In this document: piece after piece, positions 49,941-59,480 of the stretch
Position numbering within the stretch: position 1 is the first letter of the stretch
Layout: every line of letters starts with the position of its first letter
Origin: Symsagittifera roscoffensis
Lineage: Eukaryota; Xenacoelomorpha; Acoela; Convolutidae
Reading direction: 5' to 3'
DNA length: 64,000 bases
NCBI RefSeq assembly: GCF_963678635.1
Contig: NC_087067.1
Coordinates: 24,373,547-24,437,546, forward strand
Position numbers and translations under genes: made by a program
Notes under the pieces: generated by a model
Databases searched by the model: none
What the model was told of the DNA's origin: nothing
The model's input: only the letters and a program-made list of their open reading frames with translations

Positions 49941-49976
49941 ATGTTTACCGGGGTAGCAATGGTTGCCCCGCGATGA
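49941..49976 (+). promoter_or_regulatory. uORF and hairpin overlapping the ORF0 start
   Basis: An 11-codon uORF (MFTGVAMVAPR) ends in TGA that overlaps the ORF0 start as ATGA (49973-49976). A hairpin CGGGG...CCCCG with inner GCAA/TTGC pairing (49949-49970) sits two bases before the ORF0 AUG. The layout would suit termination-reinitiation. Confidence 0.45.
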
Positions 49977-50566
49977 AATTGTCCGACAGAAGATATCACT
50001 TGCTCAAGACATCATCTTCAAAAAATCTCCTGATTGCGGATTCTCAAGCACGCCATCTTGATTTTCCAAATTTCAATATCTTGTCCCTACCTGGGGCCCG
50101 AATTGGTGCGGTCCAAAACTTCTTACCCGAGAAAGACAAATTCAACATCATCGCTCTGCTCATCGGCGGAAACGACGCCTTCAACGGAAAAGACCCCTCC
50201 AGTATACCTGCAGGCGACATTGCTGAAGAACTGTCGAAGCTAGCCGAGGAGCTGTGTGAACGAGCCAAAAAAGTTTTCGTCATCGGAATCCCTCATCGTA
50301 GTGAGAACCGAGCTCGATCTGCAAAAATAAACGAATTCCTAAGAAAGATAAAAGGAACTTGGAAGTTTAGAGGAGTGAGTGAAAAAATCCACAGCTCATA
50401 TCATTTGAAAACTGACGAAGTGCACCTCAGTGAAGAAGGTCTGAAGGGCATTAAAAGTATTCTCAAGAATAAAATCTTATACGATAAACATTCGAACATC
50501 TGCAATACAGAAGGACATCTGGTATATTACGAGTGTCGTTTCAAGAACTGTCAGTGCCCCTATTAA
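49973..50566 (+). CDS. ORF0: SGNH-hydrolase-like protein of non-LTR element (197 aa)
   Basis: Block I is IADSQARHLD (DSQ in place of GDS, Ser about 25), block III is LLIGGNDAF (GGND, about residues 64-67), and block V is DEVHLSEEG (D/H about 153/156). It therefore retains the Ser-Asp/His layout of an SGNH esterase. Esterase-like domains occur in ORF1 proteins of the CR1/L2 group, where their role is unclear and may involve membranes or RNP handling. Here it is a separate ORF. The C terminus has CNTEGHLVYYECRFKNCQC, cysteine-rich and perhaps metal-binding. The start AUG overlaps a uORF stop. Confidence 0.8.
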   Translation: MKLSDRRYHLLKTSSSKNLLIADSQARHLDFPNFNILSLPGARIGAVQNFLPEKDKFNIIALLIGGNDAFNGKDPSSIPAGDIAEELSKLAEELCERAKKVFVIGIPHRSENRARSAKINEFLRKIKGTWKFRGVSEKIHSSYHLKTDEVHLSEEGLKGIKSILKNKILYDKHSNICNTEGHLVYYECRFKNCQCPY

Positions 50567-50567
50567 C

Positions 50568-50703
50568 GTAAGTAGAAATAGTGAACCGCAGGCCTCCCCT
50601 TTTCGGGAACCACCAGGTTTGTCTATTTCTTCTTTTCCCCTGAGTGAGCCACAGGCCTCCCCTTTTCGGGAACCACCAGGCTTAACTGTTTTTCTTTCCA
50701 TAG
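50568..50703 (+). repeat. 63-base tandem duplication between ORF0 and ORF1
   Basis: Two copies (from 50581 and 50644) share GGCCTCCCCTTTTCGGGAAC and the following CACCAGG exactly. The spacer begins GTAAGT and ends TTTCTTTCCATAG, so it looks like an intron, but the ORF0 stop precedes the donor and splicing would not fuse the ORFs. Confidence 0.6.
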
Positions 50704-50714
50704 TATAAGCAAAA

Positions 50715-51611
50715 ATGGGCAAAAACTGCAAAACATGTAAAAGAGGCTTTGCCAGCAACGAGAAAACATACACTTGTGTCGCATGCAACGCTCAAATGCA
50801 TTTGGAACCAACTTGTGTTGGGTTGTCTCTAGTGGCCATAAATGGAATAAGAGAACTAGGGCCGAATGTCATGTTGCTTTGTAATACTTGTGTGCAAAAT
50901 AATGAACGAGACAACTTTATAAGATGCAAAACCCTGGCCAACATAGACGAGAAGCTCTCAAACATTGATGTAACTGAAAGCCTTAAAAGCATGGAAAGAA
51001 GACTTACCGATTTAGTAGATCAAAAAATTGGAAATGCAATGAAAACGACATGCGATAAAGTGGAAAAAACTTATAGTGCCGTTGTAGCTGCTGAAACCAC
51101 CACCCGGATAAATCAAGCTCAAACCACTCAACATGCTGCCAGATCTAACTCTGATCACAACATAAATCAAAGTTTTAGGATACAAGGGGTCAAAGAGGAC
51201 CCTGAGAAAACAAAAGGAGAAAACCTTGTCCCAACAAATGACGAAGTAAACGAAATACTAGACATAATTGGAGTGAAGCCGAAAATAATAGAACTAAAAC
51301 GACTGGGAAAATTTGATCGTAATCGAATGAAGCCAAGAACACTGCTGGTAACTGTACCTAGCGAACATGAAGCACGACTAGTACTAGCAAAAAGCCGAGA
51401 AAAGCGAGAACAATTGGTCGAAAAAGAGGTCTACCTGCTACCAGCATTGACCAAAGAGAGTGCAGTTAAAGAGAACGAAATCCTTAAGAAACGAAGACAA
51501 CTACTAGATGAAGGCGTTCCTCGCGAAAAGCTGAAAATAAGGAATCTAGAATTGTTCAATGATGGTGTGAAAGTAACTATTGACACTGAAGTTCAGGAAC
51601 CCCAGCATTGA
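50715..51611 (+). CDS. ORF1: zinc-finger and nucleic-acid-binding protein of non-LTR element (298 aa)
   Basis: Residues about 4-61 form a PHD-like Cys/His cluster: CKTC, CVAC, MHLEPTC and LLCNTC. A short coiled-coil stretch follows (about 85-125). The C-terminal part (about 155-298) resembles the RNA-binding/CTD region common in non-LTR ORF1 proteins, with DEVNEILDIIG, KRLGKFD and KPRTLLVTVPS. It should bind element RNA and assemble the RNP. It ends with CAG CAU UGA; the codons after UGA are in the same frame and encode the ORF2 endonuclease. Confidence 0.8.
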   Translation: MGKNCKTCKRGFASNEKTYTCVACNAQMHLEPTCVGLSLVAINGIRELGPNVMLLCNTCVQNNERDNFIRCKTLANIDEKLSNIDVTESLKSMERRLTDLVDQKIGNAMKTTCDKVEKTYSAVVAAETTTRINQAQTTQHAARSNSDHNINQSFRIQGVKEDPEKTKGENLVPTNDEVNEILDIIGVKPKIIELKRLGKFDRNRMKPRTLLVTVPSEHEARLVLAKSREKREQLVEKEVYLLPALTKESAVKENEILKKRRQLLDEGVPREKLKIRNLELFNDGVKVTIDTEVQEPQH

Positions 51612-51615
51612 CTAG
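51609..51615 (+). promoter_or_regulatory. UGA-CUAG readthrough context joining ORF1 and ORF2
   Basis: The sequence is CAT TGA CTA GGA. UGA followed by CUAG is an established high-readthrough context in animals. ORF1 and ORF2 are in one frame, and ORF2 has no AUG until 51807, inside the endonuclease. Confidence 0.75.
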
Positions 51616-54449
51616 GATTCCTCAACATTCTGCAACTAAATACTAGAAGCCTAATCAACATAGAGAGAAGAACTAAGCTAGCAAATGCAATTGCAGTTGG
51701 AAATTTTAATGTCATATGCTTAAGCGAAACTTGGCTTAACGAGAATATTCAATCATCAGAGCTTTTTCTAAGTGAATATAACATCTATAGATCTGATAGA
51801 GCTATTGTGAGTGGTAAAAACTGTCACGGAGGCAGCCTAATAGCTGTCAAGAATAGTCTAATTACCGAGGACTTATCCACCAAACATGACATTCCTGATT
51901 CATGTGTGCTATGTAGTATAAAACTTCATCAAACTGAAATGATAATTGGCTCATTCTACAATCCGCCAAAAAACAGTAATTACAGATACAAAGTGCATGA
52001 ATTTGAACAACTGATCAAAGCCATTCCTAAAAACAAACCGTTTCTCTTATGTGGGGATTTAAATTTCCCAGAAACAAACTGGAACACCCTCACCAGTACT
52101 GACGAGGAAGAAAACCAAATACTGCAAATTTTTGAAAATGGACTCTTTAGGCAGGCGATAGATTTCCCAACATGTGTGAAGAACATACTAGACGTAGCCT
52201 TCTATCGGAATTGCTATACAAGTGCAGAACAAGATTTTAACGTTTCCAAGATTTATGACTGCTCAGATCACAATGCCATAATGTTGTCTATTGAATGCAC
52301 GGTATCAGAGCCGAAACCATACTTGGAAAATTTTAGAAGTTTTGGAAATGCCGATTTTGAAGGAATAAACAATTTTATAAACGAGAACCCATTTGAACCA
52401 GTATGCCACACAAACATTAACAAAATGCATGAGGAGTACACCCAATATTTGGATGAAATCATTAAGAGTTTTGTGCCTCTCAGAACAAGACATAGGCAAT
52501 CACTTCCACCTTGGATAACAAGTAGCACTTCAAATTTGATCAAAAAGTTACAAACAAAACGGCAATCATGTATACTCAAACCGACCAACTACAGAAGACA
52601 ACAAGTTAAACTGTTTGAAAATTTAGTAACTGAATCATCGGAAGTGGACAGGAAAAACTACCAAGAGGAATTGTTTAGAACACGGAACACTAATGTAATT
52701 TTTAAACACCTAAAGAACTTGAATAAACATACAAGTCTTCCTAAGTTACTCATAAAAGATGAAGTTGAAAGCACAAATCCAAACGAACAAGTCAACATGC
52801 TAAACGACTTCTTTCATTCAGTTTTTAATCCTAAAGAAAGTTTTAGTATTAGAGATATTCAATTTGGAAATCCCTTGTTAACGAATTTTGATATATCGAA
52901 AAAGACAGTAAGTGAGATTTTATCAACTCTGGACGTAACAAAGTCACGCGGCCCAAATGGGTTGCCACCTAGCTTTTTTCAGAAAACGAACCGCAATATA
53001 TGCAAACCGATGAACAAAATTTTGAGAAACGTAAAACGCCTACGAAAAATACCTGATTCATGGAAAACAGCTGCAGTTACTCCTGTTCACAAAAAAGGTG
53101 ACCGAAAATTGGTGAACAACTATCGACCAGTATCGCTATTAAATATTGACAGCAAAGTCCTTGAAAAATGTATATACAAAGACCTGTACCCTTACTTTGC
53201 CTGGTATTTGACGAAACATCAACACGGTTTTACTAAAGGTAGATCAGTTTTGACAAACATGCTCTCCTTCCTGAAAGAAATATATGAAGCGCTTGACAAT
53301 GACTCAAACGCAGAAATTGTAGCAGTCTACACTGACTTTGCAAAAGCCTTTGATAAAGTTCCGCATTTTGATCTACTCAAGAAAGTTGCACTTATAGGAA
53401 TAGGAGGCTGCATGTTAGAGGTACTCTATGACTATTTGAAAAACAGGAAACAGTTTGTACGAGTAGACAATATCAGCTCAAAAGTTTTAGAAGTCACTAG
53501 TGGTGTTCCCCAAGGATCACTTTTAGGACCACTGCTCTTTTGCATTTTTATTAACGACCTACCTGAAGTACTCAAATTCTCTGAACCATATATTTTTGCG
53601 GATGATCTTAAACTACTTTCCATCAAAAAAACATCAATTGAAATTCAAGAAGATCTGGACAAAATTCAGCAGTGGGTAACTGAAAACAAAATGGAATTAG
53701 CACTAGATAAATGTGCAAAAGTAAGTTTTAGGGGCGGAGACGCCAACTCTATGCTTTTTGGTGTAGTGCTTGGAACATCGATGGTTGTGAAAGATCTGGG
53801 AATTTTTGTGTCGGGCGATTTAAGTTGGAAGGTACACATTGAAACAAGATTAAAGAAGGCAAACCAAGTACTGTACCTCCTGAGAAGAAACCTATCAGCA
53901 AAGATAAATACGTTTGTAAAGTTAGGCCTGTATAAGTCACTAATACTCCCAGTGTTATTATACGGACTCTCATGTACACATATATCGAGGGGGGATCAAT
54001 TGCAGTTGGAGCGATTTCAAAAGAAAGCAATCCGGTGGATCACTGGAAATAAAACGGGAGTGTACATCAACGAACTACGCTTGCTAAACATTTTACCCCT
54101 GCCCATGTTCATCCAGCTAAATAACATCTTACTTCTTGCCAGTCTTGATTCTAATGAACGAAATGAAATAGTGTTAAACAGGCGAACCACACGGGCTAGA
54201 AATATAGAAATTTTTGAGATGCGAAAAGTGAGAACGGAAAAAGCGAGAAACGAATTTGTTTTCAGAACCAGTAGGATTGTAAATCGATTAGAACCATATA
54301 TTCATTTTGATAAACGAATCGGCCTCAAGACGAGAATTTTAAACACGATGTGGAAATTTGTAAACGAGAGATTTTCAGAAATGACAACGTGCACGTGGCA
54401 ATTATTCTGTGATTGTATCACGTGCAGAAACAAGTGGACATTGTTTTAG
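51612..54449 (+). CDS. ORF2: APE endonuclease and reverse transcriptase (about 945 aa)
   Basis: The frame opens directly after the ORF1 UGA. Endonuclease motifs: LQLNTRSL, LSETWLNE, YRSDR, GGSLIAV, SFYNPP, GDLNFPETNW and CSDHNA (catalytic Asp-His pair). RT motifs: VTPVHKKGDRKLVNNYRPVS, HGFTKGRS, YTDFAKAFDKVPH, GVPQGSLLGPLLF, FADDLKLL (catalytic Asp pair near 53600) and LGIFVSGDLSW. The C-terminal region has LLYGLSCTH. It performs target-primed reverse transcription in the nucleus. The only AUG-initiated version starts at 51807 and would lose the first ~65 residues including the first endonuclease motifs, so fusion to ORF1 by readthrough is the simplest expression route. Stop TAG at 54447. Confidence 0.9.
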   Translation, partial: LGFLNILQLNTRSLINIERRTKLANAIAVGNFNVICLSETWLNENIQSSELFLSEYNIYRSDRAIVSGKNCHGGSLIAVKNSLITEDLSTKHDIPDSCVLCSIKLHQTEMIIGSFYNPPKNSNYRYKVHEFEQLIKAIPKNKPFLLCGDLNFPETNWNTLTSTDEEENQILQIFENGLFRQAIDFPTCVKNILDVAFYRNCYTSAEQDFNVSKIYDCSDHNAIMLSIECTVSEPKPYLENFRSFGNADFEGINNFINENPFEPVCHTNINKMHEEYTQYLDEIIKSFVPLRTRHRQSLPPWITSSTSNLIKKLQTKRQSCILKPTNYRRQQVKLFENLVTESSEVDRKNYQEELFRTRNTNVIFKHLKNLNKHTSLPKLLIKDEVESTNPNEQVNMLNDFFHSVFNPKESFSIRDIQFGNPLLTNFDISKKTVSEILSTLDVTKSRGPNGLPPSFFQKTNRNICKPMNKILRNVKRLRKIPDSWKTAAVTPVHKKGDRKLVNNYRPVSLLNIDSKVLEKCIYKDLYPYFAWYLTKHQHGFTKGRSVLTNMLSFLKEIYEALDNDSNAEIVAVYTDFAKAFDKVPHFDLLKKVALIGIGGCMLEVLYDYLKNRKQFVRVDNISSKVLEVTSGVPQGSLLGPLLFCIFINDLPEVLKFSEPYIFADDLKLLSIKKTSIEIQEDLDKIQQWVTENKMELALDKCAKVSFRGGDANSMLFGVVLGTSMVVKDLGIFVSGDLSWKVHIETRLKKANQVLYLLRRNLSAKINTFVKLGLYKSLILPVLLYGLSCTHISRGDQLQLERFQKKAIRWITGNKTGVYINELRLLNILPLPMFIQLNNILLLASLDSNERNEIVLNRRTTRARNIEIFEMRKVRTEKARNEFVFRTSRIVNRLEPYIHFDKRIGLKTRILNTMWKFVNERFSEMTTCTWQLFCDCITCRNKWTLF

Positions 54450-54495
54450 AGAAGACGCCGGGACCAAGACTCCCAACAGCAGTGCTGTGAATCCC

Positions 54496-54522
54496 CAACA
54501 ACAACAACAACAACAACAACAA
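54496..54522 (+). repeat. (CAA)n 3' tail of non-LTR element
   Basis: About nine CAA units follow a 3' UTR of only some 45 bases that includes CAGCAGTGCTG, a short hairpin. Tail microsatellites of this kind mark the 3' end of many CR1/L2-group elements. Confidence 0.75.
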
Positions 54523-55650
54523 CCACTTTTTTCTCCTTCAATGGACCGTCTTCTAGTAATCGTCGGAGATTCTTTCTTTGGTTCGCAAGTTGTTATTAAG
54601 TGATAGGCCAGGAATTAGTGTAACAAGGCGCTCGTATTTCTTTTTCTCACATGTGTTAAGGGTGTTGATGCTTTGGAACAGGGAGCTAGCTGCTACAATC
54701 TGAAACATTTCGGTAACTCAAAAAAAAAATTGGCCATATTTTACGTATCGATAAAAAAACACTATAAAAATTCCCTATACAATGATGAAAATCATTAGAA
54801 GTGTTTATACTGGTCCTTTAATGGGAAAACAGTTGGACTTTTAAGCTCTTCGTTTTATGGTTTATCACGAATTTACAAGTAAAATTGAAGAAATTTTTGC
54901 TAAAAACTAAATTTCAAACGTTTTCTTAACTATGTGCAAAAACATAGTTGCGAAAACGTTTTTCCAATAAATTGCGCATGAGAGACAAAGTAATCATGAT
55001 TAAAGTGCACATGAGAGGCGTGCACTTGAGAGGCATCCAACTAGACCTATTGGATAAAAAATTGGTGCGTATTCATAGGTCCCAAAATAAAAAATCAGTC
55101 CCCTAGGTCCCAAAATAAAATACCAGCTGCATAATTCCCAAATCTTTTCAATTCGTCTGAAGACTAAATTAGCCGAGTCTCGGTTGAAGGTCGCAGGTGG
55201 GCGCGTTACCTGCGTTAAGGCGATAACCAGCTCTAAATTTTGAATAGAGTCCCAATCTTTGGTGGCAAGCTCTCAAAACGTTGGCGCGACTGCGGCGGTC
55301 ACTATTCTGCAGCTTGAGTTGATGCTGCTTGAACAGTCAATAATTAAACCATAAACTCGGCTCAAATTTCAACCAATCAGAATTCAAGCAGATACATTTT
55401 GGGACTTATGCGACCGATTTTTCATTTTGGGAGCTATGAATATTGGGACCTCTGGGAATTCACAAAAAAATTGGCAACACATGGAAACGTCCTAATTTAC
55501 TTGAAATATGATGAATTACTCCCCTTGAATTATGATGAATTCATCACAATTGATAAACATAAGTACGAAGAAGCTAGTTAAGAAGTTAATAGATATCATA
55601 ATAAGGAAGCATAAAATACCCGTGTTATTACCCGAAATTCTCCTAACTAG
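54523..55650. other. Non-coding region with a MITE
   Basis: No gene seen. It contains the inverted-repeat element at 55066-55465. The rest is AT-rich unique sequence. Confidence 0.55.
55066..55465. mobile_element. MITE with ~60-bp inverted ends
   Basis: The left end has ATTCATAGGTCCCAAAAT, AAAAAATC, TAGGTCCCAAAATAAAA. The right end, reverse complemented, has ATTCATAGCTCCCAAAAT, GAAAAATC, TAAGTCCCAAAATG. Arms are about 55068-55130 and 55395-55462. No coding frame; target duplication not resolved. Confidence 0.65.
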
Positions 55651-55652
55651 CT

Positions 55653-55925
55653 TTAGTGATTGTAGCCCTGAATAGAATTATATGAGGCGGTGTGGGGCAT
55701 GTCATAGTTTTGATAATTGCGTGGACGTTGATATGGATGGATCCGATTAACGGAACTATTATGGCTATCGTTATTAAAATTTTGTAGATTATTAGGGCGG
55801 GGTAGGTTGTTAGAGTTTTGGCAATTGAAAGATTTAAGGCAATTTCGCAAAAACGGGACACCATGCTCATCGTTTAGGTGTATTTTGTCCCAATAAAGAA
55901 AGCTCCAGTTGTTGTTGCCTTGATT
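55653..55925 (-). pseudogene. Fragment of an SGNH-type retroelement ORF
   Basis: The minus frame gives NNNWSFLYWDKIHLNDEHG and then an Asn-rich tail. The D-K-I-H-L-N pattern is the last block of SGNH domains in retroelement ORFs. No earlier blocks are present, so it is a remnant. It lies directly beside an RT fragment on the same strand but not in pol order. Confidence 0.4.
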
Positions 55926-55931
55926 ATAGTA

Positions 55932-56410
55932 TTAGCTTCGTCGTCGTCGTAGGGCGTTTTCGAGCATTACTGCCCATTGCCCGCCATATGTATATCTCTC
56001 ACAATTGCTTTCCACTGCGGCCTGTTCAGTGCAGTATCTTTGGCCAAATCGAACCAGCTTGCCTCCCAGTTCTTGTGGGTCATTTTTTGGGGTTTCAAGA
56101 ATGGGCGGAGTTCCTTCTTCACCAACCGTCTCCACGAGTTCTTTACTCCACCGGGGGGTCTCTTCCAGTTGTCGGCTTTCTCAAATTCCAGGCATGCGTT
56201 GGGTATCATGTTGGGTTCCATGCGTAGGGTGTGCCCTAGCCATTTGAGGCGTCTTTGTTGTACGGTGGAACTCATGGTGTCTGTCGGAGCACCAAGGTTT
56301 CTCATGCATCTGCAGTTGAAGGAGTCGAGGCGTTGAGTATCGGATGCCTTGACTGGCCAGGATTCACATCCATACAGCTTAAGTTCGTGTGTTACAGTAG
56401 CTTGTGTTTA
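55932..56410 (-). pseudogene. 5'-truncated non-LTR reverse transcriptase, C-terminal end
   Basis: The minus-strand translation contains ELKLYGCESWPVKASDTQRL, then FNCRCMRN, RRLKWLGHTLRM, RPPGGVKNSWRR and PQWKAIVRD, the usual order at the C terminus of RTE/CR1-type RTs (YGCE-W, R-L-WLGH--RM). It ends LRRRRS with a short (ACG)n tail at 55936-55948, the probable 3' end. Everything upstream of the C-terminal region is missing, as in typical dead-on-arrival copies. Confidence 0.8.
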
Positions 56411-57856
56411 AGTTCGTGTTGAAGTGGACTTCTCAAAAACATAAGATGCAAATTTGTATGGTTTTCCAGGTTTTCGTATTATGTGTCGAATGGTAGACTC
56501 AACTTGACGCTTAAAAACAAAAAAGCCCGAACCACGGCTCACAGAAGAACAAAAACAGCAGCAACAACCGATCACAAAAAAACAACAACAACATCAGGAT
56601 TCGTCTCAACCTGTTTTTGGATGGGAATTAATCAACTGCTGTGCGTACAGTGTTGTCCCAAAAGTCCTGCCCATTCACGAGTGAACAGAAAGAATTCGGA
56701 TGGGTGGAACGGGAGTGGTCTGGCTGCCTGGCGAAATCAAACGAGGTTGGGCAACGAAATGTTTGCTAGTACTGTAGTCTGTCTAGAACTGTAGTCTGTC
56801 TCAGTTTGACCCCTGAGAAGGAAAATGTCAGGGCAAAAGTGAAAAGGTTGAAGGTGACTTCGAAAAAAATCGAAAATAACACTGAAAATTTTATTGAAGG
56901 AGAATCGACATTATCGCACAAGAGATGGAATATTTAGAAAAAGGAGAAATAGACGAAAAACAAGAGAAGGACGAATTAAAAGAGAAGAAAGTAATCGAGA
57001 AAGAGAACATTAAAGGGAGTTTTGCACGCACATTAGCATTTCGCGACTCCTCGTTCCGATTGCGAAGCGTTATATCTGCGACATAAAGACGACCTCCTTT
57101 ACTGTTTTGTGTGCGAGAAGAACCGAGAGGATCAAAAAGTGTCGTTGATGCACTGGTGAAAAAAGCAAAAGGCTGCTGGTCTGGCGATGTTATATAACTC
57201 CAACGAGAACAACGATACATGCTCCAAACGGAATAATCGAAATGAAACTGCAGGTGGCGTCAAGAAAAACAAAAAGAGCAATAGTCAAAGTGGTCCTCAG
57301 AGCAATAACAAGGGTCAGAAGAGAGGAGGTGTTGGGAAATAGTTGGGAGGTGCTAGTTTTCTCGAATTTAAGCAACACTTGTTTCGTCAGCTCTGTTGTG
57401 CACACACCGTGGGTCAGGCAGGTCGGTAGTAAAAAAAATGGCTTCTCTCCTACTACAGGAAGAGGGGCGGTTGGTTATTTCTTGGGTACAAAATACCATG
57501 TGCTTAATTTTGAGTTAGTCTTTAATATGGGTGGTTATACGTTGTTTGGTGGCAAAGATATTTGAGAAATTACTACTTTGAGAAAATTGAGTTTTTTTCT
57601 AGTCAAATTAAACATTTTTTTTTGTCGTTCAGCTTCTTATTATCTTTGTATTTTGGCGCAAAATAAGCTCAATGTAATTTTTAGATGTTTAGCTGTTTTG
57701 GGCAGCACTAAATATAAAAAGGATATCCTCAAATTTTGCGTGTATAAGATGTAGGTTTTGCTTAATACAATTCTTGTGAAAGTGTTCACTAGATTATATG
57801 TTTAGTAGTGTATATAATTCATCCTTATGATTCAGTTTGGTTAGGTTATGCTTCAG
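56411..57856. other. Region without recognised gene
   Basis: Short frames such as 56483-56794 are low in complexity (CAA-rich) and not recognised. A plus-strand stretch near 56905-57085 reads EMEYLEKGEIDEKQEKDE and on to FARTLAFRDSSFRLR before stopping; it may be a decayed transposon ORF, but I cannot identify it. Confidence 0.4.
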
Positions 57857-57982
57857 TTGGCAGAGAGCATGAGTATACGTCTGGAGGGTGAAGGAGACCC
57901 GCCTCTCCAGTTTGAAACACCCCGAAGAATGAGTGAAGACCTGTCTCAACTTCACACTTCCTACTTCAGTCAACAGTCCTAG
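57857..57982 (+). CDS. Possible terminal exon of an unknown host gene
   Basis: After the acceptor-like TTATGCTTCAG (ending 57856) an open frame reads LAESMSIRLEGEGDPPLQF, then ETPRRMSEDLSQLHTSYF and SQQS before TAG at 57980-57982. Its GC content is clearly higher than its surroundings and its codons look normal, as seen for the true receptor exons here. No upstream exon could be linked and the product is not recognised. Confidence 0.35.
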   Translation: MAESMSIRLEGEGDPPLQFETPRRMSEDLSQLHTSYFSQQS

Positions 57983-58580
57983 ACGTCAGGACTCCCTCTG
58001 ACTGTGTCGACGAAGTCCTTTTTCGAAAGTCTGTGTAAGTTCTGTCGCATGTATAAGAGTAAGGAAAAACAAGACTCGCAGGAGATGTTTACACAAGCAA
58101 AGCTTTGTTACAGCATGAACTTTCTTTTTTCCAACCTAAGTCGCATATATTGTTGCGACGCAAATATTGTTGCAACACAAAAAAAGGTTGCAACAAAATG
58201 TGTTCATTTTAAAAGTGTTCATTTTGATCAATAATCAGCTATTGAGTCCTGTCAATGCTAAGGATATTAACACAGACTATATTATTACAAATATCTTTTT
58301 AGGCTCAAGGTATCATGGATCTGTAGCGTAGAGGTAGGAAGGAGACCCGCAGGATCGGATGTTTTAATCAACTTCGTCTACTAAATGCGTCGGCTCTATA
58401 AAGTGAGGCATGTTAGTTGGTTTTTTTTTTTCAAATTGACTAGTACTGCTAATGCGTCATAATTGGCTTGCGTCTCTTAGCATTTATGTAGACCCATAAT
58501 TGGCGGCGTCACTTAAGAAATTTTATAGACTCAAAGTTTTTCTCCTTCATTTTATCCCAGTACCTGTTTTCGGTCATTTT
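57983..58580. other. Non-coding stretch before the satellite
   Basis: Contains a local GTTGCGACGC/GTTGCAACAC repetition near 58150-58195. No gene seen. Confidence 0.45.
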
Positions 58581-59480
58581 TTTGCTTGTGTATGCGAAGC
58601 GCAACTCCGCCTCTGGATGTATTAAAGCATGGCTGCTGACACCAGTTAAGTATGGATACTGACACCAGTAAGTCATGCCTGCTGATACCAGTTTAATATG
58701 TACAACTATCGCTTCTGACTGATCTTTCCGATGATAACAAATCCGTTGTTTCCTGGAGATCAATCCAATCTCTATTTCTGATATTGTTGGTTTACTTAAG
58801 CATGGCTGCTGGCACCAGTAAAGCATGGCTGCTGACACCAATTCGATATATGTTAAAACTTTTGCTTCTGTTTTTAAAATTTAAGTTTTTTTCTTAGTTT
58901 TTGACATGGGGTCGTATTTTTTTTTCAAGAGCCTGAATTATTTTCTCGCTTGTGACTTGAAAACGCATGGCGGCTGGCACCAGTAAAGCATGGCTGCTGA
59001 CACCAATTCGATATATGATAAAACTTGTTCTAAAATTAACTTTTTTTCTTAGTTTTGACATGAGGTCGTAATTTTTTTTCAAGAGCTTAAATCGTTTTCT
59101 CGCTTGTGACTTGAAAACGCATGGCGGCTGTCACCAGTAAAGCATGGTTGCTGATACCAATTCGATATATGATAAAACGTTTGCTTCTGTTTTCAAAATT
59201 AACTTTTTTTCTTAGTTTTCGACGTGGGGTCTTATTTTTTTCAAGAGCTTAAATCGTTTTGACGCTTGTGACTTGAAAACCCATGGCGGCTGTCACCAGT
59301 AAAGCATGGCTGCTGATACCAATTCGATATATGATAAAACGTTTGCTTCTGTTTTCAAAAAAAAACTTTTCTTAGATTTTGACATCGGGTCGTAATTTTT
59401 TTTCAAGAGCCTAAATCGTTTTCTTACTTTTGACTTGGAAACGCATGGCGGCTGGCACCAGTTTCATCTGTGATATAACT
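58580..59480 (+). repeat. Satellite block, ~154-165 bp period
   Basis: GCATGG with GCTGCTGA and CCAATTCGATATATGATAAAA recurs at 58823, 58988, 59142 and 59304. Each unit also has TTTTTTTCTTAGTTTT, TCAAGAGC-TAAATCGTTTT and CTTGTGACTTGAAAAC. It is related to the three-part satellite to the right. Confidence 0.8.

Larger units (their letters stand above)
49941..54522 (+). mobile_element. CR1/L2-like non-LTR retrotransposon with three ORFs
   Basis: Order: uORF, ORF0 (SGNH domain), duplicated spacer, ORF1 (zinc-binding and RNA-binding-like), ORF2 (APE endonuclease plus RT), a ~45-base 3' UTR and a (CAA)n tail. APE endonuclease, FADD-type RT, SGNH-type esterase and PHD-like ORF1 are features of the CR1/L2 group. 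All reading frames are open, so it may be recent. The true 5' edge may lie further left. Confidence 0.8.

Noticed and set aside
56483-56794. 103-aa plus-strand ORF
   Set aside because: Lys/Thr-rich from a CAA-type repeat, no family resemblance and no splice or start support.
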